From: Hymenobacter siberiensis
Lineage (GTDB): Bacteria > Bacteroidota > Bacteroidia > Cytophagales > Hymenobacteraceae
Length of the DNA stretch: 64,000 bases
NCBI RefSeq assembly: GCF_018967845.1
Contig: NZ_JAHLZZ010000001.1
Span: 2,728,001-2,792,000 of the forward strand
Reading direction: 5' to 3'
The translations under genes were made by a program, and so were the position numbers. The notes beneath the pieces were generated by a model. The model saw only the letters and a program-made list of their open reading frames with translations. It had not been told where the DNA came from and did no database searches. Positions 1 through 8,004 of the stretch are shown here, one piece after another (within the stretch, counting starts at the first letter, position 1; the number at the start of each line of letters is the position of its first letter).

Positions 1-188
1 AAACCCAGCTCAGCAATCGGGGTATCAATCACGCGTTCGGGGCCGAACTCGTCGAGCATGCCCTGGCTTACTTTGTAGGCGCCGTTGTACTCGGCCACTT
101 CTTCGCCCATTAGGAACACCCGCGGGTCGCGGCGCATTTCCTCGGACAGGGCCTCGCGCAAGGCCTCACGGAATTGAATTTGACGCAT
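1..188 (-). CDS. pdhB: Pyruvate dehydrogenase E1 component subunit beta, N-terminal part (cut by window edge)
   Basis: The reverse strand from an ATG at 188 encodes about 62 residues opening [14 protein letters not shown], followed by [20 protein letters not shown] and ending [11 protein letters not shown] at the window edge. This is the conserved N-terminus of the beta subunit of the thiamine-dependent E1 component (transketolase pyrimidine-binding domain) of pyruvate or 2-oxo-acid dehydrogenase complexes. The Glu in the MGEEV segment is the residue that in this family activates thiamine diphosphate. The rest lies outside the window, so pyruvate cannot be told from branched-chain specificity with certainty. 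In the cell it would work in the cytoplasm, making acetyl-CoA. Confidence 0.85.
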   Translation of the reverse strand, partial: MRQIQFREALREALSEEMRRDPRVFLMGEEVAEYNGAYKVSQGMLDEFGPERVIDTPIAELG

Positions 189-272
189 GGTTTTCTTTAG
201 GGTAAAGCCGCAATTGGGCCGTTTGGCAAAGCTACAACAGGTGCGGCGGACGGGCAACGGCCCCTAAGAACA

Positions 273-360
273 TTAGCCCGCAGAAGGCGCCGAGGGTTGC
301 GCAGAGGTCGCTGAACGTTCGGCGACCTCTGCGCAACCCTCGGCGCCTTCTGCGGGCTAA
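273..360. repeat. Perfect 39-bp inverted repeat (long hairpin)
   Basis: Positions 273-311 and 322-360 are perfect reverse complements, separated by a 10-base centre whose middle (313-320) is itself the palindrome GAACGTTC. It lies between the 3' end of the lipoprotein gene at 379 and the start of pdhB at 188, both on the reverse strand. It could end transcription of the upstream gene, though it has no T-run. It does not share the arm sequence of the GTCATGC family. Confidence 0.9.
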
Positions 361-378
361 AAAGTCGGCAGAACGGCG

Positions 379-2187
379 CTACCGCAACGCCTCCCGAAAT
401 ACCTTGCCCTGCGCATAGTCCTGAAAATCCAGGTCTTCCACGGCGCGCTGGGCGTAGCTGCGGTCGAGGGCCACGGCCTGCTTGAGGAAGGTGCCCACGG
501 CGGCTTCGTTTTTCTGGCGGGCGGCCACCACGGCCAGGCCGTAGATGGGCGCGGCGGCCGTGGGGCGCAGGGCTTGGGCCAGCTGATATTGTTCCTGGGC
601 CAGCTCGTAGTGCTCGCGGCCCACTTCGATGAGGGCGCGGTTGAGGGCGTTCTGGTAGCTGGGGCCGGCGTATTGGAGGCTGCGCAGGGCCTCGTCGGGC
701 TGGCCGACTTCGATTTCCAGGGCGGCGCGGTCGGAGAAGATTTTGCGCAGCAGCGGGCGCGGGCCGCCCAGCTTAATGGCGTAGTCGTAGTTCTGGAGGG
801 CTTCGAGGCGGTCGCCGGCGCGGTGGTAGGCGGTGGCGGCGTGGTAGAAGAACTCGGCCGTGGGATTGCGATGGGCGGCTAGCGTGAAGTTGACGGCCGC
901 CCGGCGGTAATAGGCCTTCTGAATTTTATCGGTGGGCTCCTTTTCGGCGCGCATCAGCAGCACCACGCCCAGGTTGTGGAAGGCTTCCCAGCTGTTGGTA
1001 TTCGCGGCCGATACTTCATAAATACGCTGTTTTTCAGCCAGCAGTGGCGTGAGCGTGGCCGAATACCGCAGCTCCTCGGGCGTGAGGGCATCGGTTTCGA
1101 CCTGCTTCTCCACAATCTTTTTCGAGAGCAGGTACACTTCCGAATCGTAGCGTTTTGGGGCGGTGTAGCTCACGGCCACGGTGCCGAAACGCAGTACCGG
1201 ATAGATGTACTGCTCGATGTAATCGAAGGAAGTGAGCCGGTGCAGGGCCTTTTCCTTCTGCTCGAAGGTGCCCTTGGTGTCGTTGATTAGGGTGACGACG
1301 GAGTCAATCTGGTCGGCTTTCAGGGCCGAGGTCGTGACTTTCTGGAGGAAGGTATCCCACTTGCGCACGTAGGCCAGCGTGTCGTAGCGAATCTCCTCGT
1401 TATTATTGAGATACGAGAAGTTTTTAACCCGCTGCTTGTAGTAGTAGAGCAACATTCGGACGCGCTTGCTGGCCAACAGGCGGTTGTGGGCATCGGTAGA
1501 GTCGGGCGAGTGGCCCGCGATGATGAGCACCTGTTTTGTGTGCTGGTTGGCATCAATCAGGTCTTCGAGGGCGGCCACGTTGGTACCCAGGTAGCCCCGG
1601 ATAAACCACTTGTCTTCATCGAAAAAGAAGGGCAGCACGCGGGTGCCGCTCATGTTGTTGCTGGCGCGCTCTGGCAGCAGGGTCAGGGCGGTGTCCTCGC
1701 GGACTACCAGGCGGGCGGGGTCGGCGATGCCGCGGGCCACGCGCACATCGCTAGGGGCGCGAAGAATTTTGCCGTTCTTTTTCAGCTCACGTACCTGGGC
1801 GTGGGCCAGCAGCTCGCCGGGGTTGCGGCCGGGCGTATTGGGCAGGGTGAACTTCTGGGTGGCGAGGAGCTGGCCTTTGTTTTCATCGTCGTACACGAAG
1901 TTGCCCGACGTGAAGGTGATGCGGCCGAGGGTGTCCTCGCGCAGGCCGTGCTCGTAGCGGTAGCGCAGCAGCAGCTCGTAGGCCACGCCTTTTTGCAGGT
2001 GGTTGGCCGGTACGCGGGCTTCTACCGCAAAGGGCACGGCCTCGCCGGAGGCCGTGAGCACGGCGGGGCGGGCCACCACGGTACGCCCGGCTTCGGCCTG
2101 CTTCAGCACTCGGGGCAGGGTGCAGGCCGAGAAAAATACGGTGGCTGCCAGCAGCCCGTGGGCCACTGGCCGCAAAAGATTACGCAT
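379..2187 (-). CDS. Outer-membrane lipoprotein with OmpA-like and TPR regions
   Basis: This 602-residue protein begins with a lipoprotein signal peptide (MRNLLRP... ending FFSAC, lipidated Cys near residue 22). Residues about 30-170 hold beta-rich sequence without a motif I can name. Around residues 200-245 there is an OmpA-like stretch (LIIAGHSPDSTDAHNRLLASKR) resembling the peptidoglycan-binding loop, but degenerate. From about residue 390 to the C-terminus there are several tetratricopeptide-like helix pairs (for example AEFFYHAATAYHRAGDRLEA). Expected location: periplasmic face of the outer membrane. The combination recalls PorE or gliding-motility OmpA/TPR lipoproteins of Bacteroidota, but I cannot assign a specific role. 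A consensus -7 element lies 38 bases upstream. Confidence 0.6.
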   Translation of the reverse strand: MRNLLRPVAHGLLAATVFFSACTLPRVLKQAEAGRTVVARPAVLTASGEAVPFAVEARVPANHLQKGVAYELLLRYRYEHGLREDTLGRITFTSGNFVYDDENKGQLLATQKFTLPNTPGRNPGELLAHAQVRELKKNGKILRAPSDVRVARGIADPARLVVREDTALTLLPERASNNMSGTRVLPFFFDEDKWFIRGYLGTNVAALEDLIDANQHTKQVLIIAGHSPDSTDAHNRLLASKRVRMLLYYYKQRVKNFSYLNNNEEIRYDTLAYVRKWDTFLQKVTTSALKADQIDSVVTLINDTKGTFEQKEKALHRLTSFDYIEQYIYPVLRFGTVAVSYTAPKRYDSEVYLLSKKIVEKQVETDALTPEELRYSATLTPLLAEKQRIYEVSAANTNSWEAFHNLGVVLLMRAEKEPTDKIQKAYYRRAAVNFTLAAHRNPTAEFFYHAATAYHRAGDRLEALQNYDYAIKLGGPRPLLRKIFSDRAALEIEVGQPDEALRSLQYAGPSYQNALNRALIEVGREHYELAQEQYQLAQALRPTAAAPIYGLAVVAARQKNEAAVGTFLKQAVALDRSYAQRAVEDLDFQDYAQGKVFREALR

Positions 2188-2224
2188 TAAAACACCTGAG
2201 GTGGAAAGACAAAAACCGCCCTTA

Positions 2225-2232
2225 CAAACGTA
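2225..2232 (-). promoter_or_regulatory. Bacteroidota -7 promoter element TACGTTTG
   Basis: On the reverse strand 2232-2225 reads TACGTTTG, an exact match to TAnnTTTG, the -7 element used by the primary sigma factor in Bacteroidota. It is 37 bases upstream of the ATG of the OmpA/TPR lipoprotein gene. Confidence 0.6.
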
Positions 2233-2348
2233 GAAGTCTGAAATTAGTCAGATTCTGAGGGGCGAAATTACACCGGACCTGTTGCCTTTACCCTCCCAAT
2301 GCCTTATCTTAGCCCAGAGAAACTGTTTTTCGCTAGCCGTTACCGCCC

Positions 2349-2567
2349 ATGAAACGCTTCACCGACTACCTCGAAACGCAGTCTTTCGGCCTTTGCTCGG
2401 CCCTGGCCGGGAAATGGGGCTTCAGTACCCGCAGCGTCCGGCTGTCGTTCGTGTATGCCTCGTTTTTCACGTTTGGCTCGCCCATCGTGCTTTATTTCGC
2501 CGGGGCTTTCTGGATGAATGTGCGGCGCGCCATGCGCCAGCAACGCAGCACGGTTTGGGATTTGTAA
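2349..2567 (+). CDS. PspC domain family protein
   Basis: A 72-residue protein (MKRFTDYLETQSFGLCSALA...). Residues about 10-55 match the PspC domain: an amphipathic start, the segment GKWGFSTRSVRLSFVYASF, and a hydrophobic helix SPIVLYFAGAFWM. The charged C-terminus would face the cytoplasm. PspC proteins sense or respond to envelope stress in enteric bacteria; short stand-alone PspC proteins are common in Bacteroidota and mostly uncharacterised. A near-consensus -7 box (TATCTTAG) is about 35 bases upstream. A bidirectional hairpin follows the stop codon. Confidence 0.8.
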   Translation: MKRFTDYLETQSFGLCSALAGKWGFSTRSVRLSFVYASFFTFGSPIVLYFAGAFWMNVRRAMRQQRSTVWDL

Positions 2568-2580
2568 TTACTGGATTGAA

Positions 2581-2634
2581 ATAAAATGACACTGCCCCAG
2601 CTTAACTCGTTTAGGCTGGGGCAGTATCATTTTA
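2581..2634. terminator. Bidirectional terminator hairpin between convergent genes
   Basis: The arms 2581-2601 and 2614-2634 are almost perfect reverse complements (core CTGCCCCAGC / GCTGGGGCAG) with A- and T-rich outer parts, so each strand has a stem followed by U-rich RNA. It separates the forward pspC gene from the reverse glycosyltransferase gene, whose stop codon sits inside the right arm. Confidence 0.85.
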
Positions 2635-3684
2635 TTTCAGCCCTAATTCGCTGAACCGCCGTTTGCCCTTGGCAAAATACGCCCAGACCAAACTGCCATC
2701 ATATACCCCGGCCCTATCCCGAACCCGCAGGTGCGGCCGGGCGGCTTGCCGCTTCTTGCGCCAGTAGCCAAAGCTGCCATAGAAGCTGAAATGCGCCCGC
2801 AGTACGGCCCAGAAATCGCCCACCTCCCCGCTCAATAAAAATCGCAGGCCTGCCACGCCATCCAGCACAAGGCGCTGGAACATGGGGCCATACAGTTCGC
2901 CCGGGGCGGCGTTTTTATAGAGCAGCGCCAGGCCGTTGCGGAAGTTTAAATACGTTTTGCGGGGGTTGGATTTGTGCAGCGTGCCGCCGCCGACGTGCTG
3001 CACGGCGCTGCCGCCGTGATACCAGACTTCGTGGCCCGCATTCTGAAGGCGCCAGCAGAAGTCGATTTCCTCCATGTGCGCAAAAAAGGCCGGCTCCAGG
3101 CCGCCGAGGGCTTGCCAGGCAGCGCGGCGCACCATGAGGCAGGCCCCGCTGGCCCAGGCTACCGGGCGGGGGGCGTCGTACTGGCCCAGGTCCTTTTCGA
3201 GGGTGTCGAAGAGGCGGCCCCGGCAGAAGGGGTAGGCCAGGCGGTCGAGGTAGCCGCCGCCGGCTCCCGCGTACTCAAACAGTGTAGGGTCGGCGTGAGC
3301 CAGGATTTTGGGCTGTACGGCGGCGATGCGCGGGTTGGCTTCGAGCAAGCTGCGCAGGGGGCGCAGCCAGCCCAGGGTGACTTCCACATCGGAGTTCAGT
3401 AGCACGAAAAACGGGCTGTCGACCTGCGCCAACGCCTGGTTGTAGCCCTCGCAGAAGCCCCAGTTGCGGTCGAGCAGCAGCAGCTCCACGGTCGGGAAAT
3501 TGCGGGCCAGCAGCTCTATAGAGTCATCGGTAGAGGCGTTATCGGCCACTATCACGCGGGCACCGTCGGCATGGGCGAGCACGCCGGGAAGGAAACGGGC
3601 GAGAAAGCCCGCCCCGTTCCAGTTCAGGATGACGATGGCCACGTCGGCGCCGGCGCCGGCCGGGGCCGCAGTATTAGGCCCCAA
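2632..3684 (-). CDS. Glycosyltransferase family 2
   Basis: A 350-residue GT-A fold glycosyltransferase. The nucleotide-sugar binding start VAIVILNWNG lies at residues 15-24, VIVADNASTD follows, then the DXD-type metal site in VLLNSDVEVTLGW, and the acceptor-side motif HMEEIDFCWRLQNAGH near residues 210-225. It resembles rhamnosyl- or other sugar transferases of cell-surface polysaccharide synthesis. The C-terminal 90 residues are basic and have no membrane anchor that I can see. The start is uncertain: the longest frame begins with TTG at 3684, overlapping the YbaB gene by 11 bases with an in-frame stop just upstream, and a GTG lies at 3642. The overlap suggests translational coupling. Confidence 0.85.
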   Translation of the reverse strand: MGPNTAAPAGAGADVAIVILNWNGAGFLARFLPGVLAHADGARVIVADNASTDDSIELLARNFPTVELLLLDRNWGFCEGYNQALAQVDSPFFVLLNSDVEVTLGWLRPLRSLLEANPRIAAVQPKILAHADPTLFEYAGAGGGYLDRLAYPFCRGRLFDTLEKDLGQYDAPRPVAWASGACLMVRRAAWQALGGLEPAFFAHMEEIDFCWRLQNAGHEVWYHGGSAVQHVGGGTLHKSNPRKTYLNFRNGLALLYKNAAPGELYGPMFQRLVLDGVAGLRFLLSGEVGDFWAVLRAHFSFYGSFGYWRKKRQAARPHLRVRDRAGVYDGSLVWAYFAKGKRRFSELGLK

Positions 3685-4012
3685 AACCGCTCAAATCGAG
3701 GCCGGGCACGTTGGGCATCAGGCCACTGGTTTTGCGCTGGAGCTCCTGGCGGGCCAGCTCGGCGGCTTCGTCGAGGGCCTTGTTCACGGCGGCTACCACG
3801 AGGTCGGCCAGCATGTCGCGGTCCTGCGGGGTGAGGAGCGATTCGTCGATTTCGAGCTTGAGGATTTTGCGGTGGCCGTTGGCCGTGGCGCGCACGAGGC
3901 CGCCGCCGGCTTCGCCCGTGGCCGTGATGTGCTGGATTTCCTGTTGGGCCTGCTGCATCTTGTCCTGCAGCTCTTTCACTTTGCCCATCATGCCGGTGAT
4001 GTCGAATGCCAT
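3674..4012 (-). CDS. YbaB/EbfC family nucleoid-associated protein
   Basis: A 112-residue protein with the typical family layout: an N-terminal helix (GMMGKVKELQDKMQQAQQEI), a beta meander with GEAGGGLVRATANGH, the KILKLEIDESLL strand, and the long C-terminal helix DMLADLVVAAVNKALDEA. YbaB/EbfC proteins are homodimeric DNA-binding proteins of the nucleoid, often encoded next to recR or dnaX; here the partner is instead a glycosyltransferase, co-transcribed downstream. Length is normal for the family (about 100-115). Confidence 0.92.
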   Translation of the reverse strand: MAFDITGMMGKVKELQDKMQQAQQEIQHITATGEAGGGLVRATANGHRKILKLEIDESLLTPQDRDMLADLVVAAVNKALDEAAELARQELQRKTSGLMPNVPGLDLSGFGA

Positions 4013-4132
4013 ATTGCTAGTTGTCAGTTATTGTTTGTCCGTTGCTAGTGAACAGCGGTTGGGCCGAAAAGGATGCCTCATCCTATTATTATCGGCTAAA
4101 ATTACCCGTAAAAGTGGTGGCCGAATGGCGTA

Positions 4133-6121
4133 TTATTTTAGAATAGTAATCGTCCCCGTGGCCGAAAAAGGCTTGCCGTCTTCGTTATTCTGTTGAAAAC
4201 GCCACACGTAGGCCCCCAGCACCGGGGCGTGGCCCTTGATGGTGCCATCCCAGGTTTCGCTGCGCCGGGTGCCCCGGAATACTTCCTGGCCGTTGCGGTC
4301 CACTACCACGAAGGTGTAGTTATTCAGGTACTTGCCCTTCACTTCGAGCACATCGTTCAGCCCGTCGCCGTTGGGCGTGAAGGCGGTGGGAATGGTGAGC
4401 GTGAGCTGCCGCGTGACGCTGGCCAGATTGGAATAGCTGAAGGTGCCGGCCGGCAGCCCCGCGCCGCCGATTTGCAGACGGTAGCGCACCACCTGCCGAT
4501 CGGTGGGCGGGGTGAGGTCGGTGTAGCTGGTGCCCGTCAGGGCCAGGGTGCTCAGCACGGAGCCGTCGGCGGCGAGGCGCTGGAGGGTGTAGGTGGCCGG
4601 AATGGTGGGGCTGGGGCCGGTGAAGGCCGTCCAGGTGAGGGCGGCGGTGCTGCCGTCGGGGTCGGCGGCGCTGGCCAAGAGGATGGCCGGGCAGGTGGCC
4701 GGGCTGGCGGGCGAAGTATTGCCGCACACATCTGCCAGGATGACGGTGTAGCAGGGCGGGTTGGCTTTGAGCTGGGCCAGCTCGGTGGAATCGCGGGGTG
4801 CCCGCAGCGAGGTGGCGGTACCGAAATCGGTGGGCGCGCCGCTGCCGACCGTCCGACTGTAGCGGAGCGAACCCCCGGCGGGCAGGGCCGGCATGGTCAG
4901 CACGGGCGTCAGCACTACCACATTATTGAGGTTGAAGCTGGCCACCAGCCGGGGCTGCGCCGGCGGCAGGGCTGAAACCGTGGTGATGGCAACCGAATTG
5001 GAAACCGCGACCCCGCCGCCCGGCTGGGTGGCCGTTACTACGTAGGTGTACCTGCTGCCGCAGAGCACATCTGTATCCTCCAGCCCCCCGCTGATGGTCA
5101 CCACGGTCGTAATGGCGGTGCCGTTGCGGGTGACGGTGTAGCTGGTGCCGGGGCTGCCGGCGTCGGTTAGCAGCAGCTGGTTGCGGTTGCGGGCCGATGC
5201 GCCGGTCAGGCTCAGCGTGCCGATGGCGGGCGAGGTGGCGGGGCTGGTGCCGCAGTAGTCGTTGCGGGCGATGCGGTAGCGGCCAGTCGCCGCGCCGGGC
5301 ACGCTCAGGCTGGTGCTACCCGGCGGCACGGGCACGCTCGGCACGTTCTGGAAGCCGTTGCCGGTATCGACCTGCAAGGTATAGCGGTAGCCGAGGGGCA
5401 AATTGCCTACGGCCAGCGTGGCCGCGCCGCCGGGTAGCGGGCCGCTGAGGGTGAGACTGGTTAGGGCCGGAACCATGGCCGTTGCCAGCGTAAGGGGCTG
5501 CACTGAGGGCCGGCTTTCGCACAACCCGTTGGTGGTGTATTTGCCGATGAGGGTGATGGCAGTGGCCCCGGCCGGCACGGAAATGACGCTTGGCGCACGG
5601 GTAATCGGGCTTGGCCCAATAGTGCCGGTGGGCGTTTGAAAAGTGTAGCTGTAAGTATCGTAAGCCGCGTCGGTGATGGTGACCAGCGCCTGGCCGGTGG
5701 GGCAGGGCGCAACCGTGAAGGCGGGAGGCGGCGTGTCGTAGACGCGGTAAACGCGGAAGTAATAAATCGGATTGCCAATTACGTTATTCAGCTCTGATAC
5801 TGTCACCATGCCCACGTCGGCCAGCGTGGGGGTGTAGCTATAGGGCAGGTAGTTGGGCGGGAAGCAGCGTGGCGTGGAGCTGCCAAACGTGACTCCTGAA
5901 CCCCGCAACACGCCGTAGCTGAGCACCTTGGGGTCGGCATTTTGGTCGCGATGCAGGAAAGTGACTGGCTGACCCACACAAAAAGACTCTACTGGTACGA
6001 GGTTACCATTGAGAGCAACGAAGGCCGTGGGGTCATTAGGAATGGTCTCGCACTGGCTCCAGGCCAGGTGGCCCGGCAGGCATAGCAGTAACAGTAAGAA
6101 ATAGCGGTTCAGCAGCTTCAT
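4133..6121 (-). CDS. Secreted repeat protein with T9SS type B (gliding-motility) C-terminal sorting domain
   Basis: This 662-residue protein starts with a signal peptide (MKLLNRYFLLLLLCLPGHLA, cleavage after WSQ) and ends with a clear CHU_C/type B sorting domain: IPTAFTPNGDGLNDVLEV, then NYTFVVVDRNGQEVF, the ETWDGTIKG segment and a terminal YVWRFQQNN...GTITILK. Such domains direct export across the outer membrane by the type IX secretion system. The middle (residues about 100-570) is Thr/Pro/Gly-rich and looks like several Ig or fibronectin-like beta sandwiches (for example TYTLQRLAADGSVLSTL). No enzyme motif is visible, so an adhesin or surface-structure role is only inferred. Confidence 0.85.
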   Translation of the reverse strand: MKLLNRYFLLLLLCLPGHLAWSQCETIPNDPTAFVALNGNLVPVESFCVGQPVTFLHRDQNADPKVLSYGVLRGSGVTFGSSTPRCFPPNYLPYSYTPTLADVGMVTVSELNNVIGNPIYYFRVYRVYDTPPPAFTVAPCPTGQALVTITDAAYDTYSYTFQTPTGTIGPSPITRAPSVISVPAGATAITLIGKYTTNGLCESRPSVQPLTLATAMVPALTSLTLSGPLPGGAATLAVGNLPLGYRYTLQVDTGNGFQNVPSVPVPPGSTSLSVPGAATGRYRIARNDYCGTSPATSPAIGTLSLTGASARNRNQLLLTDAGSPGTSYTVTRNGTAITTVVTISGGLEDTDVLCGSRYTYVVTATQPGGGVAVSNSVAITTVSALPPAQPRLVASFNLNNVVVLTPVLTMPALPAGGSLRYSRTVGSGAPTDFGTATSLRAPRDSTELAQLKANPPCYTVILADVCGNTSPASPATCPAILLASAADPDGSTAALTWTAFTGPSPTIPATYTLQRLAADGSVLSTLALTGTSYTDLTPPTDRQVVRYRLQIGGAGLPAGTFSYSNLASVTRQLTLTIPTAFTPNGDGLNDVLEVKGKYLNNYTFVVVDRNGQEVFRGTRRSETWDGTIKGHAPVLGAYVWRFQQNNEDGKPFSATGTITILK

Positions 6122-6202
6122 GGTTTATCGGCTTCAAGCGTCCTTATCGGGTGGCCTTCACAACGCGGGATGAAGCAGTAGCGCGCCCGCGCCGGCATAG
6201 CC

Positions 6203-6241
6203 AGTGCTGTCGGTCAGAAATGATTCCTGGCCGACAGCACT
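6203..6241. terminator. Hairpin downstream of hutH
   Basis: AGTGCTGTCGG at 6203-6213 pairs perfectly with 6231-6241 around a partly paired loop. It lies 25-63 bases past the hutH stop on the reverse strand. There is no long U-tract, so its action as an intrinsic terminator is only probable. Confidence 0.5.
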
Positions 6242-6265
6242 TTCCCAGCAACCCGGGCGCGGTAT

Positions 6266-7759
6266 TTACTGCCAGTCAAACTTACGGACGAAGGCGGCGG
6301 CTTTGTGCAAATCCGGGTACAGGACCCGGTCGCGCACCACAAATTTAACTTCCTGCCCGAAGGCTTCCACCACGCGCTCCAGGGCTTCGGAGCTGCGGCC
6401 GGGGCGCCGGAAGGCCAGCGCCTGCACGGCCGTCATTAATTCAATACCGAGCACCTGCTCCACGTTTTCGATGACGCGGCGGGCCTTGGTGGCAGCGTTG
6501 GCACCCATGCTCACGTGGTCTTCCTGACCGTTGCTACTCACAATGCTATCCACTGAGGCGGGGGTGCAGAGCTGCTTGTTCTGGCTCACGATGCCGGCGG
6601 CGGTGTACTGCGGAATCATCAGGCCGGAATTCAGGCCGGGCTCGGCCACGAGGTATTGCGGCAGGCCGCGCTGGCCCGAAATCAGCTGGTAGGTCCTTCG
6701 TTCCGAGATGCTGCCCAGCTCGGTCACGGCCAGGGCCAGGTGGTCGAGGGCCAGGGCCAGCGGCTGGCCGTGGAAGTTGCCGCCGCTGATAATCAGGTCT
6801 TCGTCGGGGAAGATGTTGGGGTTGTCGGTCACGGAGTTGCACTCGGTTTCGACTACCTGCGCCACGTAGGCCAGCGCGTCGCGGCTCGCGCCGTGCACCT
6901 GCGGCTGGCAGCGGAAGGAGTAGGGGTCCTGCACGGCCCGGCGGGGCTGGGTTTGCAGCTCGGAGCCAGCCAGCAGCTCGCGCAGCCGCCTGGCCACCAG
7001 CATCTGCCCCGCGTGGGGCCGGATGCGGTGCAAATGCTCATTGAACGGGGCGGAGCAGCCCCCAAAAGCTTCTAGCGAAAGCGCCCCGATAACATCGGCG
7101 GCCGCCGCCAGGCGCTGGGCGCGCAGCACGCCATCCACGGCGTAGGCCAGCATAAACTGGGTGCCATTGAGTAGGGCCAGGCCTTCCTTGGCTTGCAAGG
7201 CCAGCGGCTCCCAGCTGAAAAGGCTCATGGCGTCTTCGGCGCTGAGGCGGTAGCCCTGGTAATTTACTTCGCCCAGGCCCAGCAGGGGCAGGCAGAGGTG
7301 GGCCAGCGGGGCCAGGTCGCCGGAGGCCCCGAGGCTGCCCTGCTCGTACACCACGGGCAGCATCTCGCGGTTGTACATGGCCACGAGGCGCTCGACGGTG
7401 GCGGTTTGCACGCCGCTATGGCCGTAGCTCAGGCTCTGGGCCTTGAGGAAAAGCATGAGGCGCACGAGGTTCTGCGGTACTTCGGCCCCGGTGCCGCAGG
7501 CGTGCGACATCATTAGGTTGACTTGCAGCTGAGCACGCTCCTGGGGCGCGATGCTCACATTATACAGCGAGCCGAAGCCGGTATTGATGCCGTAAATCGG
7601 CTGGTCGTCGTGGGCCAGGCGCTGGTGCAGGTAGTCGTGGCAGGCGGCGATTTGCTGGCGGGCGTCGTCGCCGAGGGCTACGGGGCGACCGTCGGCGATG
7701 AGTTTGGCCAGCGCGGCCAGGGTGAGGGGCTGTGCGGGCGATATGGTGTGGGTGGGCAT
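6266..7759 (-). CDS. hutH: Histidine ammonia-lyase
   Basis: Converts L-histidine to trans-urocanate and ammonia, the first step of histidine breakdown in the cytoplasm. The 497-residue length is standard. The Ala-Ser-Gly triad that cyclises to the MIO electrophile is at residues 145-147 in GSLGASGDLAPLAHL. The active-site loop YGINTGFGS is at residues 56-64, and RTYQLISG and the QEDHVSMG segment of the C-terminal half are present. Phenylalanine or tyrosine ammonia-lyases share the MIO fold, but the length and the SANGQEDHVS-like segment favour the histidine enzyme. None of hutU, hutI or hutG is adjacent, so the pathway is not clustered here. Confidence 0.92.
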   Translation of the reverse strand: MPTHTISPAQPLTLAALAKLIADGRPVALGDDARQQIAACHDYLHQRLAHDDQPIYGINTGFGSLYNVSIAPQERAQLQVNLMMSHACGTGAEVPQNLVRLMLFLKAQSLSYGHSGVQTATVERLVAMYNREMLPVVYEQGSLGASGDLAPLAHLCLPLLGLGEVNYQGYRLSAEDAMSLFSWEPLALQAKEGLALLNGTQFMLAYAVDGVLRAQRLAAAADVIGALSLEAFGGCSAPFNEHLHRIRPHAGQMLVARRLRELLAGSELQTQPRRAVQDPYSFRCQPQVHGASRDALAYVAQVVETECNSVTDNPNIFPDEDLIISGGNFHGQPLALALDHLALAVTELGSISERRTYQLISGQRGLPQYLVAEPGLNSGLMIPQYTAAGIVSQNKQLCTPASVDSIVSSNGQEDHVSMGANAATKARRVIENVEQVLGIELMTAVQALAFRRPGRSSEALERVVEAFGQEVKFVVRDRVLYPDLHKAAAFVRKFDWQ

Positions 7760-7806
7760 TTAGAGTGGGTGGGTGGTGAAGTTGGGGGCCGCAAAGAACG
7801 AAAAAA

Positions 7807-7982
7807 ACTCCCCTCCTTTTTTAAGGAGGGGAGTTTTCGCGCAGCGAAAACGGGGGTGGTGCCCTCCGTTGAACGATGGCGAAACGATGCGGGCGTTAGT
7901 CGCTGGTCCATCGTTCAACGACTTTGCCACCCCAATTTTCGCTGACGCGAAAATTTCCCCTCCTTGAAAAAGGAGGGGAGTT
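7807..7982. repeat. Nested palindromic element with two hairpin-tipped arms
   Basis: The left arm contains two local hairpins (CTCCCCTCC paired with GGAGGGGAG at 7807-7832, then TTTTCGC/GCGAAAA at 7833-7849) followed by GGGGGTGG. The right arm repeats this in reverse (CCACCCC, then TTTTCGCTGACGCGAAAA, then CCCCTCC...GGAGGGGAG ending about 7981). The inner part holds the pair CGTTGAACGATGG and CCATCGTTCAACG (about 7867-7880 and 7908-7921). The element fills most of the 245 bases between hutH and hisS, and the inner motif recurs in the element at 9475-9572. It looks like a mobile palindromic repeat, not a simple terminator. Confidence 0.8.
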
Positions 7983-8004
7983 TGTCGTTCATTGCAAGCT
8001 CCGG

